A stretch of 64,000 bases of DNA from assembly GCA_029269725.1 (NCBI GenBank), contig JARJHS010000001.1, positions 682,001 to 746,000 on the forward strand, in the 5' to 3' direction. Under the pieces are notes generated by a model. The model made no database searches and was not told where the DNA came from. It was given only the letters and a program-made list of their open reading frames with translations. Source of the DNA: Pollutibacter soli (GTDB lineage: Bacteria > Bacteroidota > Bacteroidia > Chitinophagales > Chitinophagaceae). This document shows positions 1-9,306 of the stretch, piece by piece (position 1 is the stretch's first letter; each line of letters opens with the position of its first letter). The position numbers and the translations under genes were made by a program.

Positions 1-967
1 ACAGATCCGCAAAACCAGCCATACTGCCCCCGACAAAAGAAGTATATACTACGAATGCGGTCAGATCGCCAAAACTGAGTTCTCCTTTCTGCATCAACCC
101 AACACCAAACCACACTACCAGGATGATTGCGCCAAATAAACTGAAAAGCATGAATGAAATAAAAAGACCACGGGCCCTGCCGTTTCGAATTGCCAGGTCA
201 ACGACGGATCTCAGGCTTTTGGTGTACCTGCTGGTTTCAAACCATTCATTGGAAAAGGCTTTCACATTACTTATACCGGAAAGTGTTTCCTGTACTATTA
301 TATTAGAGTCAGCCAGCTGATCCTGCGCTTTTCTTGAAATCTTCCGTATGTATTTGCCAAAAAGGACCGCTGTCACCACAAGAACCGGTACGACCGACAA
401 CATAATCAGCGTTAGTTTCGGAGAAAGGAACAAAATCAGTCCAATGCCTACAATCAGTGTAAGAATCCCTCTGAGAATTTCCGCCAGCATGAAAGTCACA
501 GCATCCTGGATCTGTGAGAGATCTGCTGTTATCCTGCTTGATAATTCACCTACTCTCCGTTGTGCGAAAAAATCCATTGGTAATTGGATAATGCGCTTAT
601 AAACATCAGAGCGAAGATCCATCAATGCATTTTCTCCGACTATTGTAAACAGGTTAACTCTCGAATAAGACAAACCCATTTGAATAAGCAGAATTCCGAA
701 CATCGCAGCTGCAATCAAACCCGGACTCGTAGCCTCTTTTCCCTGTTTTAATGCTTCTGCGCTATCGATAAGAAATTTGAAAAAATAAGGCAGCGCGAGC
801 GTTGTAAGGCTGCTAAGCAGAATGACAACCAAACCCAGTATAAATTTATTCTGGTAAGGTTTCACATATTTAAAAACCAACAATGCTTCCTTCCAGCTCT
901 CTTTGTTGAGCTTTATCTTTTTATCCGTTTCTACTTCCGGAGCATCGCTTCTTCCCCTTCGAGCCAT
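1..967 (-). CDS. ABC transporter, permease part of an MsbA-like exporter (3' end outside window)
   Basis: Reading the minus strand from the ATG at 967 gives about 322 residues with no stop before the window edge, so only the N-terminal membrane half is present. After a charged start (MARRGRSDAPE) come hydrophobic helices typical of a type-I ABC exporter fold, including a segment with YVKPYQNKFILGLVVILLSS, and the coupling-helix region DLRSDVYKRIIQLPMDFF, which matches the MsbA/multidrug exporter family. The nucleotide-binding domain should lie to the left of base 1. The family exports lipids, lipid A or drugs across the inner membrane using ATP; the substrate cannot be told. The next gene to the right diverges from it. 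Confidence 0.85.
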   Translation of the reverse strand, partial: MARRGRSDAPEVETDKKIKLNKESWKEALLVFKYVKPYQNKFILGLVVILLSSLTTLALPYFFKFLIDSAEALKQGKEATSPGLIAAAMFGILLIQMGLSYSRVNLFTIVGENALMDLRSDVYKRIIQLPMDFFAQRRVGELSSRITADLSQIQDAVTFMLAEILRGILTLIVGIGLILFLSPKLTLIMLSVVPVLVVTAVLFGKYIRKISRKAQDQLADSNIIVQETLSGISNVKAFSNEWFETSRYTKSLRSVVDLAIRNGRARGLFISFMLFSLFGAIILVVWFGVGLMQKGELSFGDLTAFVVYTSFVGGSMAGFADL

Positions 968-1114
968 ATACTATGTAAATAAGTTCGCAAATATCCGCCA
1001 AAATCGGGTTTATATAATCATGAAAATGTAATGATTCCACCCCTTCAATTAGTACATGACGTAACTTACTGTATTATTACTTTATCGATTACCTGATTTT
1101 AAACAGATTCAATA

Positions 1115-1423
1115 ATGAAGGCATACGACACTTTGAGTGAGGCAATCGCCGGTTTGAAAAATGACGGCTACAGCCTGGACTTTAATATCGCTTTCGACAA
1201 GATAGAATGCGTGCAGAACGGCATCTGTCTGAATCCTGAACAATTTGAAATAACAGATTACCATCGTTTTGAAGGCAACTCCGATCCTGCTGATGAATCA
1301 GTTGTTTATACTGTTGAGTCACACGATGGAAAAATGAAAGGATTGCTGGTCAATGGATATGGTGTAAGTGCAGCGGATATATCTGATGAGCTGTTGAGAA
1401 AATTATCCGTTCAGAAACAATAA
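1115..1423 (+). CDS. Small conserved-looking hypothetical protein (102 aa)
   Basis: A compact soluble, acidic 102-residue protein with no signal peptide, membrane segment or cysteine-rich motif; it has a single Cys pair around residues 32-37 (ECVQNGIC). It starts at ATG 1115, 147 bp from the divergent ABC exporter, and ends 85 bp before the cytochrome cluster. From memory, similar short proteins in Bacteroidota are often labelled 'phosphoribosylpyrophosphate synthetase', but at about 100 residues and without the PRPP-binding loop visible here that label would not be credible. Codon use and a clean start and stop make it a likely real gene. Function unknown. Confidence 0.65.
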   Translation: MKAYDTLSEAIAGLKNDGYSLDFNIAFDKIECVQNGICLNPEQFEITDYHRFEGNSDPADESVVYTVESHDGKMKGLLVNGYGVSAADISDELLRKLSVQKQ

Positions 1424-1508
1424 ACCTTTTTAAAACGCCAAGGTTTAACGTCTCATATTTAGAGGTTCGTTTACAATAAATTAAATTTACTGTACAGAAA
1501 AGATTGCC

Positions 1509-4262
1509 GTGCTAAAGAGAAAATACTGGTTAATTCCCCTGGTCATCGTTATTGCTATTGCAGCATTTTCCTTCCTGCTTTCAGCGCCTGCAGTAAGTTA
1601 TAATACGGATATCAAACCAATCCTGAATAAAAAATGTATTACGTGCCATGGCGGTGTGAAAAAGAAAGGCGGCTTCTCATTGCTCTTCAGAGATGAAGCA
1701 CTGGATACTACAGAGTCTGGAAAACGGGCGATTGTACCAGGCGATCCCGATGCGAGTGAAATGATACGAAGGTTGACATTAAAGGATGATGATGAAAGAA
1801 TGCCCTATCATAAGGAGCCTTTGTCTGAGCATGAGATCAATTTGCTGAGAAGGTGGATTAAAGAAGGAGCAAAATGGGGCGATCACTGGGCATACGTTCC
1901 CGTTCAGCAGCAGAAAGTGCCGGAGCAGGAATCATTTTTTGGATTGATCTCGAAAAAAGATCCATGGGTTAAAAATGATATTGATGCCTTCATTCGACAA
2001 AAGCTTGAAGAAAATAAACTGAAGCCAACCGCAGAGGCAGATAAGAGAACACTATTGCGCCGAGTTTCTTTAGATCTGACCGGATTGCCTGCACCCAAAA
2101 AAATAGCTGATCAGTTTCTTGGTGATACTTCATCAGAAGCGTATGAAAGGCTTGTTGACACTTTGCTTGCATTACCACAATATGGTGAACGATGGACGGC
2201 TATGTGGCTCGATCTTTCCCGTTATGCTGATACCAAAGGTTATGAACGTGATGATAGTCGTTCCATCTGGCGCTACCGCGACTGGCTGATTAAAGCTTTT
2301 AACGAAGACAAACCCTATAATCAATTTCTCACTGAACAATTAGCTGGCGATCTATTGCCAAACGCAACCGACGAACAAATTCTTGCTACTGCTTTTCATC
2401 GGAACAGTATGACCAATGATGAAGGTGGAACAGACAACGAAGAATTCCGTATCGCAGCTATTATTGATCGTGTGAATACCACCTGGGAAGTATTAATGGG
2501 TTCCACGTTTGCATGCGTGCAATGTCATAGTCATCCTTACGATCCATTTAAGCATGATGAGTATTACAAGTTCATGGCTTACTTTAATAATTCACGAGAT
2601 GAGGATACCTATGCTGATTATCCGTTGTTTCATGAGTACAAGAAAAAGGACAGTACCGTTTTTGAGAAACTGAAAAGTTGGTCAACCAGCAATCTTTCCA
2701 GTGAAGATGCCAATGAGATAACATGGTTTTTAAAAACATGGCAACCTGCAATTAACGGGCTTACAGCTGATCAGTTTGTCAACAGTGAGCTTTCAGATAC
2801 CAAGTGGCTCTTAATGAGGAAAACTTCATCAGCACGCTTGAATCATATTGATCTCACCAACAAAAACCAGATGTTAATCCGGTACATGGCATGGCCCAAA
2901 GATGGTGAACTTACGCTCTGCCTCGACAGTTTGAATGGTACTGAAATCGCAAAAATCAAGATCCCGAAAGCCAATAAAGGTTGGGATTTTCTAAATTCTG
3001 CAATTACTCCAACTTCGGGTATTCATGATGTTTATCTGAAATATTACAGCAAAGAACTCAAAAAAGAAATTGATAACGGTTTGCAATTCGATTGGTTTTA
3101 TTTCACGAATCCATTCCCTGGGAAGGATAAACCAGGTTTTGATTCAGCCAGTTCGTGGTATGATAGTTTGCTTCGTTCACCAAATGTTGAGATTACCCCC
3201 GTGATGCTGGATAACCCGGATTATCTCAAACGAAAGCAACATGTATTTGTACGAGGAAACTGGATGGTTTCCGGTGACGAAGTTACTCCCGGCGTACCAG
3301 GCTCACTGACACCACTGCCCGAAAATGCGCCAGCCAACAGGTTGGGGCTTGCTGCGTGGATCACCGATCCAAAAAATCCATTAACCGCACGAACGATGGT
3401 GAACAGGTTATGGGAGCAGATTTTCGGACAGGGCCTTGTAGAAACACTTGAAGACATGGGTACGCAGGGAATTCCTCCAACGCACCGCGAATTATTGGAT
3501 CATCTCTCCTGGCAATTTGTACACGAATATAACTGGAGTGTAAAAAAACTGGTGAAGGAAATGGTGATGTCTGCCACTTATCGCCAGGATTCCAGAGTGA
3601 GTAAAGAATTGCTTCAACAAGATCAGTTTAATAAATGGTATGCGCGTGGGCCGAGAGTGCGCTTGAGTGCGGAACAGATTCGCGACCAGGCGCTGGAGGT
3701 GTCAGGTCTATTGAGTAAAAAAATGTATGGGAAAAGTGTGATGCCTTATCAGCCCGGAGGTATCTGGCTATCTCCTTATAATGGTCGTTTATGGATAAAA
3801 AGTTATGGTGAAGACCAATACAGGCGCGCATTGTACACATATTGGAAAAGAACGGCTCCCTATCCTTCTATGATCAGCTTTGACGGAGCTGCACGCGAAG
3901 TTTGTACTGCAAGAAGAGTACGCACAAATACCCCGTTACAGGCGTTGACAACGTTGAATGATTCTGTTTATGTTGAAGCGTCCCGACACCTTGCGTGTGA
4001 TCTTCGAAAAGAATATAAAGATGATGTGAAGAAAATGATATCAGCCGGTTACGAAAAAATTGCAGGAAAGCCGATTCCTTCAAACCGATACCTGATACTT
4101 GAACGATTGTACAACACTTCATATATTAAATTCAAAGCAGACAGCGTCAGTACCTGTGAAATGATTGGAATTCAAAATGAGTTCAATGAACCTGTGACTG
4201 CAGCAATGGTGGTTGTCACTAATGCGATGTTGAATCTCGATGAAGTGATTACAAAAAACTGA
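1509..4262 (+). CDS. Membrane-anchored c-type cytochrome with DUF1549 and DUF1553 domains (PSCyt1-PSCyt2-PSD1)
   Basis: A 917-residue extracytoplasmic protein. Residues 5-26 form an N-terminal membrane anchor or signal. A heme-c motif CITCH lies at 43-47 within a Planctomycete-type cytochrome domain, followed by DUF1549, which carries a second CxxCH (CVQCHSHPYDP, from residue 336), and a C-terminal DUF1553 domain (around PKNPLTARTMVNRLWEQIFG). These three domains normally occur together in this order, so the gene looks complete. Proteins of this type are abundant in Planctomycetes and are usually paired with DUF1501 proteins, as here (next gene 4 bp away). Biochemical role is not established; electron transfer coupled to oxidation of an exported substrate is an inference. 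Translation appears to start at GTG 1509, the only start that keeps the anchor. Confidence 0.88.
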   Translation: MLKRKYWLIPLVIVIAIAAFSFLLSAPAVSYNTDIKPILNKKCITCHGGVKKKGGFSLLFRDEALDTTESGKRAIVPGDPDASEMIRRLTLKDDDERMPYHKEPLSEHEINLLRRWIKEGAKWGDHWAYVPVQQQKVPEQESFFGLISKKDPWVKNDIDAFIRQKLEENKLKPTAEADKRTLLRRVSLDLTGLPAPKKIADQFLGDTSSEAYERLVDTLLALPQYGERWTAMWLDLSRYADTKGYERDDSRSIWRYRDWLIKAFNEDKPYNQFLTEQLAGDLLPNATDEQILATAFHRNSMTNDEGGTDNEEFRIAAIIDRVNTTWEVLMGSTFACVQCHSHPYDPFKHDEYYKFMAYFNNSRDEDTYADYPLFHEYKKKDSTVFEKLKSWSTSNLSSEDANEITWFLKTWQPAINGLTADQFVNSELSDTKWLLMRKTSSARLNHIDLTNKNQMLIRYMAWPKDGELTLCLDSLNGTEIAKIKIPKANKGWDFLNSAITPTSGIHDVYLKYYSKELKKEIDNGLQFDWFYFTNPFPGKDKPGFDSASSWYDSLLRSPNVEITPVMLDNPDYLKRKQHVFVRGNWMVSGDEVTPGVPGSLTPLPENAPANRLGLAAWITDPKNPLTARTMVNRLWEQIFGQGLVETLEDMGTQGIPPTHRELLDHLSWQFVHEYNWSVKKLVKEMVMSATYRQDSRVSKELLQQDQFNKWYARGPRVRLSAEQIRDQALEVSGLLSKKMYGKSVMPYQPGGIWLSPYNGRLWIKSYGEDQYRRALYTYWKRTAPYPSMISFDGAAREVCTARRVRTNTPLQALTTLNDSVYVEASRHLACDLRKEYKDDVKKMISAGYEKIAGKPIPSNRYLILERLYNTSYIKFKADSVSTCEMIGIQNEFNEPVTAAMVVVTNAMLNLDEVITKN

Positions 4263-4266
4263 TCCC

Positions 4267-5787
4267 ATGGGAAGAACAGAAGATAAACAACAACGATGGT
4301 TAAAACAGGCAAGCGAGCATGCACTTCGCAATGTTACAAGGCGTCATTTTCTGAAAGAAAGTCGCACGGGCATCGGCATGATGGCACTGGGTTCATTTCT
4401 TGCAGGATGCGATTGGTTGGGTTCGAAAAAAGATGTTATATCCGCACCACCCATGTTTGACCCCGCGCATCCGATGATTCCTCGTTCGCCACATTTCACG
4501 GGAAAAGCGAAGTCAGTTATTTTCCTGCATATGGCTGGTGCGCCATCGCAACTGGAGTTGTTCGATTACAAACCTGATCTCCATAAACTCGACGGAAAAG
4601 ATTGTCCGGAATCATTTCTTGAAGGAAAAAAATTTGCATTCATCCGTGGTGTTCCCAAAATGTTAGGACCACAATCTGCATTCAAACAGTATGGTGAAAG
4701 TGGCATCTGGTTATCAGATAATCTTCCGCATTTCCGTAGTGTTGTTGACGAGGTGAGTATTTTGAAAGGCGTAACTACTGATCAATTTAATCATGCGCCC
4801 GCACAGCTTATGATGCATAGCGGAAGCCCGAGACTTGGCAGGCCAAGTATGGGGTCCTGGGTGACTTATGGTTTGGGATCTGAGAATGCAAATCTTCCGG
4901 GTTTCGTTGTACTCACGTCTGGTGGAAACAATCCGGATGCTGGCAAAAGTGTATGGGGAAGTGGATTTTTACCTTCTGTTTATCAGGGAGTTCAATGCAG
5001 GTCTGTTGGTGAACCGGTATTATTTATTAAAGATCCTGCAGGAATGGATCGTGAATTGCGTGGTGCCTCGATCGATGCAATTAATGAGGTAAACAAGCTA
5101 GCATACGAAGAATTCGGTGACCCTGAAATTCTGTCGAGGATTTCGCAGTACGAGATGGCGTATAACATGCAGATCGCCGTACCGGAAATTATGAATATCA
5201 ATGATGAGCCACAGTATATTCACGATATGTATGGTACAAAACCAGGAAAAGCTTCATTTGCGAATAATATCCTGCTTGCAAGAAAGCTCGTTGAAAAAGG
5301 AGTTCGTTTTGTTCAGCTTTTTGATTGGGGATGGGATATGCATGGTACGAGTGAAGATGGTGCTATTGATGTAGGCTTCATCAACAAGTGCAGATCTGTA
5401 GATAAGGCAATGACGGCTCTCATCCTGGATTTAAAACAACGTGGTTTGCTGGACGAAACACTTGTTGTCTGGGGTGGTGAATTCGGTCGCACACCTATGC
5501 AGGAAAACCGCGAAGGCAAACAGAATCCATTCAAAGGTCGTGATCACCATGCAGATGCTTTCTCTATGTGGATGGCAGGTGGTGGAATAAAGAAAGGCAT
5601 CAGCTTCGGCGAGACAGATCCTATCGGTTATAATGTTGTAGATGGAAAAGTTTCGGTATACGATATACAGGCGACTATTTTAAATCAATTGGGTTTTGAT
5701 CACGAAAAACTGACTTATGAATTCCAGGGCCGACCATTCCGGCTTACTGATGTTGCCGGGAACGTGATACAGGAAATAGTTGCATAG
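4267..5787 (+). CDS. DUF1501 protein, Tat-exported putative lipoprotein
   Basis: This 506-residue protein belongs to the DUF1501 family, which is related to the alkaline phosphatase/sulfatase superfamily. The N-terminus has a twin-arginine motif (TRRHFLK, residues 24-30) followed by a hydrophobic stretch ending in a lipobox-like LAGC (45-48), so it is probably folded in the cytoplasm, exported by Tat and lipid-anchored. Family-type blocks are visible: GAPSQLELFDYKP, HAPAQLMMHSGSPRLGRPSMGSW, GWDMHG, and the C-terminal VVWGGEFGRTPM and GRDHHADAFSMWMAGGGIKKG. It starts 4 bp after the cytochrome gene, so the two are almost certainly co-transcribed. DUF1501 enzymes have no settled reaction; the His/Asp-rich blocks suggest a metal-dependent hydrolase. 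Confidence 0.9.
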   Translation: MGRTEDKQQRWLKQASEHALRNVTRRHFLKESRTGIGMMALGSFLAGCDWLGSKKDVISAPPMFDPAHPMIPRSPHFTGKAKSVIFLHMAGAPSQLELFDYKPDLHKLDGKDCPESFLEGKKFAFIRGVPKMLGPQSAFKQYGESGIWLSDNLPHFRSVVDEVSILKGVTTDQFNHAPAQLMMHSGSPRLGRPSMGSWVTYGLGSENANLPGFVVLTSGGNNPDAGKSVWGSGFLPSVYQGVQCRSVGEPVLFIKDPAGMDRELRGASIDAINEVNKLAYEEFGDPEILSRISQYEMAYNMQIAVPEIMNINDEPQYIHDMYGTKPGKASFANNILLARKLVEKGVRFVQLFDWGWDMHGTSEDGAIDVGFINKCRSVDKAMTALILDLKQRGLLDETLVVWGGEFGRTPMQENREGKQNPFKGRDHHADAFSMWMAGGGIKKGISFGETDPIGYNVVDGKVSVYDIQATILNQLGFDHEKLTYEFQGRPFRLTDVAGNVIQEIVA

Positions 5788-5832
5788 ATTAATTCAATTC
5801 TTTTTCAACCCATTTTTAATTCAATTTATTGC

Positions 5833-6756
5833 ATGCCTTTTTCAAGAAGAAAATTCATCAAAGGTGCAGGTCTTGTGAGTTCATCGCTGGCCTTACATCA
5901 ACTCGAAAGTTTTTCGTCTCCAATTCGATATGAGGATCAAAGACCTGGATTTGAACTGAAAATTATGGCTACGAATTGGGGCTTTGCAGGAGATACTGAC
6001 AGCTTTTGCAAGAAAGCAAAAAAAGAAGGTTATGATGGCATTGAAGTGTGGGTACCCGGTGAAGAAAAAGTAAGAACTGAGCTCAAACAAATTGTTGAAG
6101 CCAACGGACTTTTGCTGGGACTTCTTGCCGGTGGCAGTGATTCTGCTTTTCAGAAACACGAGGAACAATTTTCTGCTGCGATAAAAGCAGCAACTGCCAT
6201 GAAACCGGTGTATATTAACTGTCATTCCGGTCGTGATTATTTTAGTTTTGATCAGAATAAACAGCTGGTTGATATCACAACAAAAGCAAATACCGAAACC
6301 GGAGTTCCGATATATCATGAAACTCATCGCAGCCGAGCCATGTTTGCTGCACACATTACACGAAATTTCGCTGAGAAGATTAAAGAACTTCGTTTAACCT
6401 TCGACGTTTCCCACTGGTGCAATGTTCATGAAAGTCTTTTGGCTGACCAGGCAGAAACTATGGATATTGTTCTGCCTCGTGTGGAACATATTCACGCCCG
6501 CATTGGTCATCCTGAAGGTCCTCAGGTAAATGATCCACGTGCACCCGAATGGCTGAATGCTGTAAATGCGCATTTCAGCTGGTGGGATAAAGTGATCGAG
6601 CGTAAAAAGAAAGAAGGCAAACTCATGACGATACTCACGGAATTTGGTCCGCCGGATTATATGCCAACGCTCCCGTATACGCGACAACCGCTTGGTGCCC
6701 AATGGGAGATCAATGCATACATGATGCACTTGCTAAGAAAAAGATATGCATCCTGA
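5833..6756 (+). CDS. Tat-exported sugar phosphate isomerase/epimerase-like TIM-barrel protein
   Basis: The 307-residue protein opens with a Tat signal (SRRKFIKGAG) followed by SSSLALHQ, then a xylose-isomerase-like TIM barrel: NWGFAGDTDSFCKKAKKEGYDGIEVWVPG, YINCHSGRDYFSF, YHETHRSRAMF, LTFDVSHWCNVHES, HIHARIGHPEGPQVNDP and LTEFGPPDYMP. The His/Asp/Glu placement agrees with a divalent-metal site of AP endonuclease 2/IolE-type isomerases. Its position 45 bp after the DUF1501 gene and before the DUF2231 cytochrome gene suggests one operon acting in the periplasm on a sugar or polyol derivative. The substrate cannot be deduced. The start is the ATG at 5833 that gives the full Tat signal. Confidence 0.85.
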   Translation: MPFSRRKFIKGAGLVSSSLALHQLESFSSPIRYEDQRPGFELKIMATNWGFAGDTDSFCKKAKKEGYDGIEVWVPGEEKVRTELKQIVEANGLLLGLLAGGSDSAFQKHEEQFSAAIKAATAMKPVYINCHSGRDYFSFDQNKQLVDITTKANTETGVPIYHETHRSRAMFAAHITRNFAEKIKELRLTFDVSHWCNVHESLLADQAETMDIVLPRVEHIHARIGHPEGPQVNDPRAPEWLNAVNAHFSWWDKVIERKKKEGKLMTILTEFGPPDYMPTLPYTRQPLGAQWEINAYMMHLLRKRYAS

Positions 6757-6777
6757 TTCCAAAGCAACCCATCAGTT

Positions 6778-8223
6778 ATGAGTGCATTCTTCGGAGGTTT
6801 TCATCCGCTTATAGTCCATCTGCCTATCGGCATTTTGCTGGTGGCAATTTTGTTTGAATTGATTTCAGGAATTAATAAGTACCGAGCCCTTCAATCAGCC
6901 ATACTTCCACTACTTTTCCTTTCAGCAATCACAGCAATCATTTCGTGTATTACCGGATTATTACTTGCATCCGGAGGTGAGTATGATATTGAAATACTGA
7001 CAAGGCATAAATGGATGGGCATCATCACAGCCTTTTTTTCAGCAAGTGCATGGGTATTAAAAAAAGATAATTTCAGATTTCGATATAGCAGTACAATCTA
7101 TAAAGGGCTTTGTATTTTTCTACTCGCAACAATTGTGGTGACCGGACACCTCGGTGGAACGCTTACTCACGGTTCCGGTTTTCTCACGAAAAATCTGCCG
7201 GAATCAGTAAAAACGGCAATAGGAATTGACGTTGCAGAAGTTTCGGAAACCCCTATCACCAATGTACAGGAAGCAAAAGTTTACGATGATCTTGTGATGC
7301 GCATCATCAATAAGAAATGCGTCAGCTGTCATGGTCCAGATAAACAGAAAGGAAAACTTCGACTGGACCGCGAAGAATTTATTTTGAAGGGAGGGAAAGA
7401 TGGTTTGGTTATCAAGGCTGGTTCACCTGAAGAAAGCGAACTGATTAAACGAATCCTGCTACCGTTGAATGATGATGATCATATGCCGCCAAAAGAAAAA
7501 AAACAATTAACTCCTGATGAACTGGAACTGCTACATTGGTGGATAAAAACCGGCGCTGATTTCAACAAAAAGGTGATGGAATATGCGCAAACTGACAGTA
7601 TCAAATCGATGCTTCTTGGCTTTCAAACCAGCGGGCAGATTTCGCCAAAAGAAGAATTGATTATCCCAAAAACACAGGTCGCTGCTGCACGGCTCACTCT
7701 ACTTGATAGCTTAAAAAAGAGCGGCGTTCTTGTTCAAAAAATCGATCCCAATAATAACTACCTGTCAGTAAGTTTTTTAAACACAAGAGGTAGTTCAGAT
7801 TCAATATTGCATTTAGTGAGTGACCTGAAAGACCAGGTACTTTTTCTTAACCTGAGTGGAAAAAAAATTTCAGACAGCTCTGTGCAAAAGATCGGAGAAC
7901 TCCAGGCTTTGCGCAAACTTTATTTACAGTATAGTGATGTCAATGACACAACAATTTCAAAATTGAATTCATTACAGAATCTGGAGTATCTGAATCTTGT
8001 CGGAACTCCGGTAACTTATAAAGGATTGGAAAGTATTAAAGATCTCAGATCATTAAAACAGCTATTTCTTTTTCAATCCGGTGTAACTCCATCAAGTTAT
8101 CAAAATGCTCAGCTACTCTTTCCAAAAGCCGGTATCGACACCGGTGGTTACCAGGTTCCTATTTTGGCGTCAGACACAACAATTTATAAATTGCCTAAGA
8201 AGGAGAACCAAAAGAAGCCATAA
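6778..8223 (+). CDS. DUF2231 membrane domain fused to c-type cytochrome and leucine-rich repeats
   Basis: A 481-residue multidomain protein. Residues 1-130 contain about four membrane helices with the DUF2231 pattern (GGFHPLIVHLPIGILLVAIL, HLGGTLTHG). A linker leads to a cytochrome c domain with heme motif CVSCH at 181-185 and KGKLRLDREEFILKGGKDG, resembling the PSCyt1 domain of the first gene of the cluster. The C-terminal third carries leucine-rich repeats such as LQALRKLYLQYSDVND and LQNLEYLNLVGTPVTYKG. It lies 21 bp after the TIM-barrel gene. The membrane domain could link heme electrons to the respiratory chain and the LRR could bind a partner; both are inferences. The 3' end overlaps the convergent kinase gene by 29 bp. 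Confidence 0.85.
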   Translation: MSAFFGGFHPLIVHLPIGILLVAILFELISGINKYRALQSAILPLLFLSAITAIISCITGLLLASGGEYDIEILTRHKWMGIITAFFSASAWVLKKDNFRFRYSSTIYKGLCIFLLATIVVTGHLGGTLTHGSGFLTKNLPESVKTAIGIDVAEVSETPITNVQEAKVYDDLVMRIINKKCVSCHGPDKQKGKLRLDREEFILKGGKDGLVIKAGSPEESELIKRILLPLNDDDHMPPKEKKQLTPDELELLHWWIKTGADFNKKVMEYAQTDSIKSMLLGFQTSGQISPKEELIIPKTQVAAARLTLLDSLKKSGVLVQKIDPNNNYLSVSFLNTRGSSDSILHLVSDLKDQVLFLNLSGKKISDSSVQKIGELQALRKLYLQYSDVNDTTISKLNSLQNLEYLNLVGTPVTYKGLESIKDLRSLKQLFLFQSGVTPSSYQNAQLLFPKAGIDTGGYQVPILASDTTIYKLPKKENQKKP

Positions 8224-9259
8224 CGCTTTGAAATTCCGGCTTTATTTTCCTGTATTGTTCCAGCAGACAGATTTGGTTCAATGCCCGAACCAGGTTATGA
8301 TTTTCATACCTGGCTCCATAGTATTGATCATTGTTCAGATGATCAGTCATGAAACGCAATGCCTGCATGTAAATCATAAACTCACCTGAATAAAAGCAAT
8401 ATCGAATCTCTTTTTCCGAAAGACAAACTGACATTTTTTCGAGATAACCCTTCAGTATCGCTTCAACATATTCCGTGCGTATGGAGATCTTGCTAAAATC
8501 TTTTTCTTCTTCATCAGCGGGCGAAAGATACGTTCTCATCATATCTCCGAGGTCGCTGATAAAATAGCCAGGCATCACTGTATCAAGGTCGATCACACAA
8601 ATTCCTTTATCCATATCATCAAAAAGAATATTGCTGATTTTGGTGTCGTGATGAATGACGTGCTGTTTAAAGTCTTTGTCGGATTTGATCAATTCGAAAG
8701 TTTCAACAATTGAATACCCTTTTGAAAACAAATCAATATCGTTCTGATTCTTTTTCAATCTTTCCTTACTTCCGTTTTTTATGGCATACTGGAACTGAGC
8801 CCATCGATGTGAAAGATCATGAAAACCAGGAATCGTCAGATTAAGTTTTTCTGCATTGAAGTGACTGAAAGCAGCGGTAAAGTTTCCGAACTGACGTGCA
8901 GCTTCATAGGCCTGTTGCGGTGTTTCACATCGTGTGAACGCGTGTGAATTCCGGACAAAATGGAACATCCTGAACGTTTCGCCTTTGAGCTGCACAAACG
9001 GCTTACCGGTCAGGGTTTTTATAGGAAGCGGTAAAAAATACGCCGGATGAAACTCGCGTAAGTGCTGTTCCAGCAGGTCCATATTTGCGGCAATATCTCC
9101 AGGTTTTTTAAAAACGGAGGTGTTGACTTCCTGCAAAACATAGGATCCAACACCACCAGCTTTCACCAGCCATGTTTGGTGAATTAAACCGCTTCCTAAA
9201 GGGCTGAGTTCAAATTGCTCCGGATCAAAACCAAAGGAATGTAATACCTCCTGCATCAT
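8195..9259 (-). CDS. Phosphotransferase of the APH family, N-acetylhexosamine 1-kinase-like
   Basis: About 354 residues with an aminoglycoside-phosphotransferase/choline-kinase fold. The catalytic loop HHDTKISNILFD and metal-binding VIDLDTVMPGYFISDLGDMMR closely resemble, from memory, the corresponding motifs of bifidobacterial N-acetylhexosamine 1-kinase (NahK), where DTVMPG is characteristic. The probable role is anomeric phosphorylation of N-acetylhexosamine or a related sugar in the cytoplasm. A longer reading frame begins at TTG 9310, overlapping the serA stop, but the ATG at 9259 (or 9256) is preceded by AAAGGA about 8 bases upstream and gives a family-like N-terminus (MMQEVLHSFGF). It follows serA on the same strand, likely co-transcribed, and overlaps the DUF2231 gene tail to tail. 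Confidence 0.8.
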   Translation of the reverse strand: MMQEVLHSFGFDPEQFELSPLGSGLIHQTWLVKAGGVGSYVLQEVNTSVFKKPGDIAANMDLLEQHLREFHPAYFLPLPIKTLTGKPFVQLKGETFRMFHFVRNSHAFTRCETPQQAYEAARQFGNFTAAFSHFNAEKLNLTIPGFHDLSHRWAQFQYAIKNGSKERLKKNQNDIDLFSKGYSIVETFELIKSDKDFKQHVIHHDTKISNILFDDMDKGICVIDLDTVMPGYFISDLGDMMRTYLSPADEEEKDFSKISIRTEYVEAILKGYLEKMSVCLSEKEIRYCFYSGEFMIYMQALRFMTDHLNNDQYYGARYENHNLVRALNQICLLEQYRKIKPEFQSVMASFGSPS

Positions 9260-9306
9260 AATTTTTTCCTTTGCTTTTATAAATCCGGATCTTTCAGAAA
9301 TAAGGG

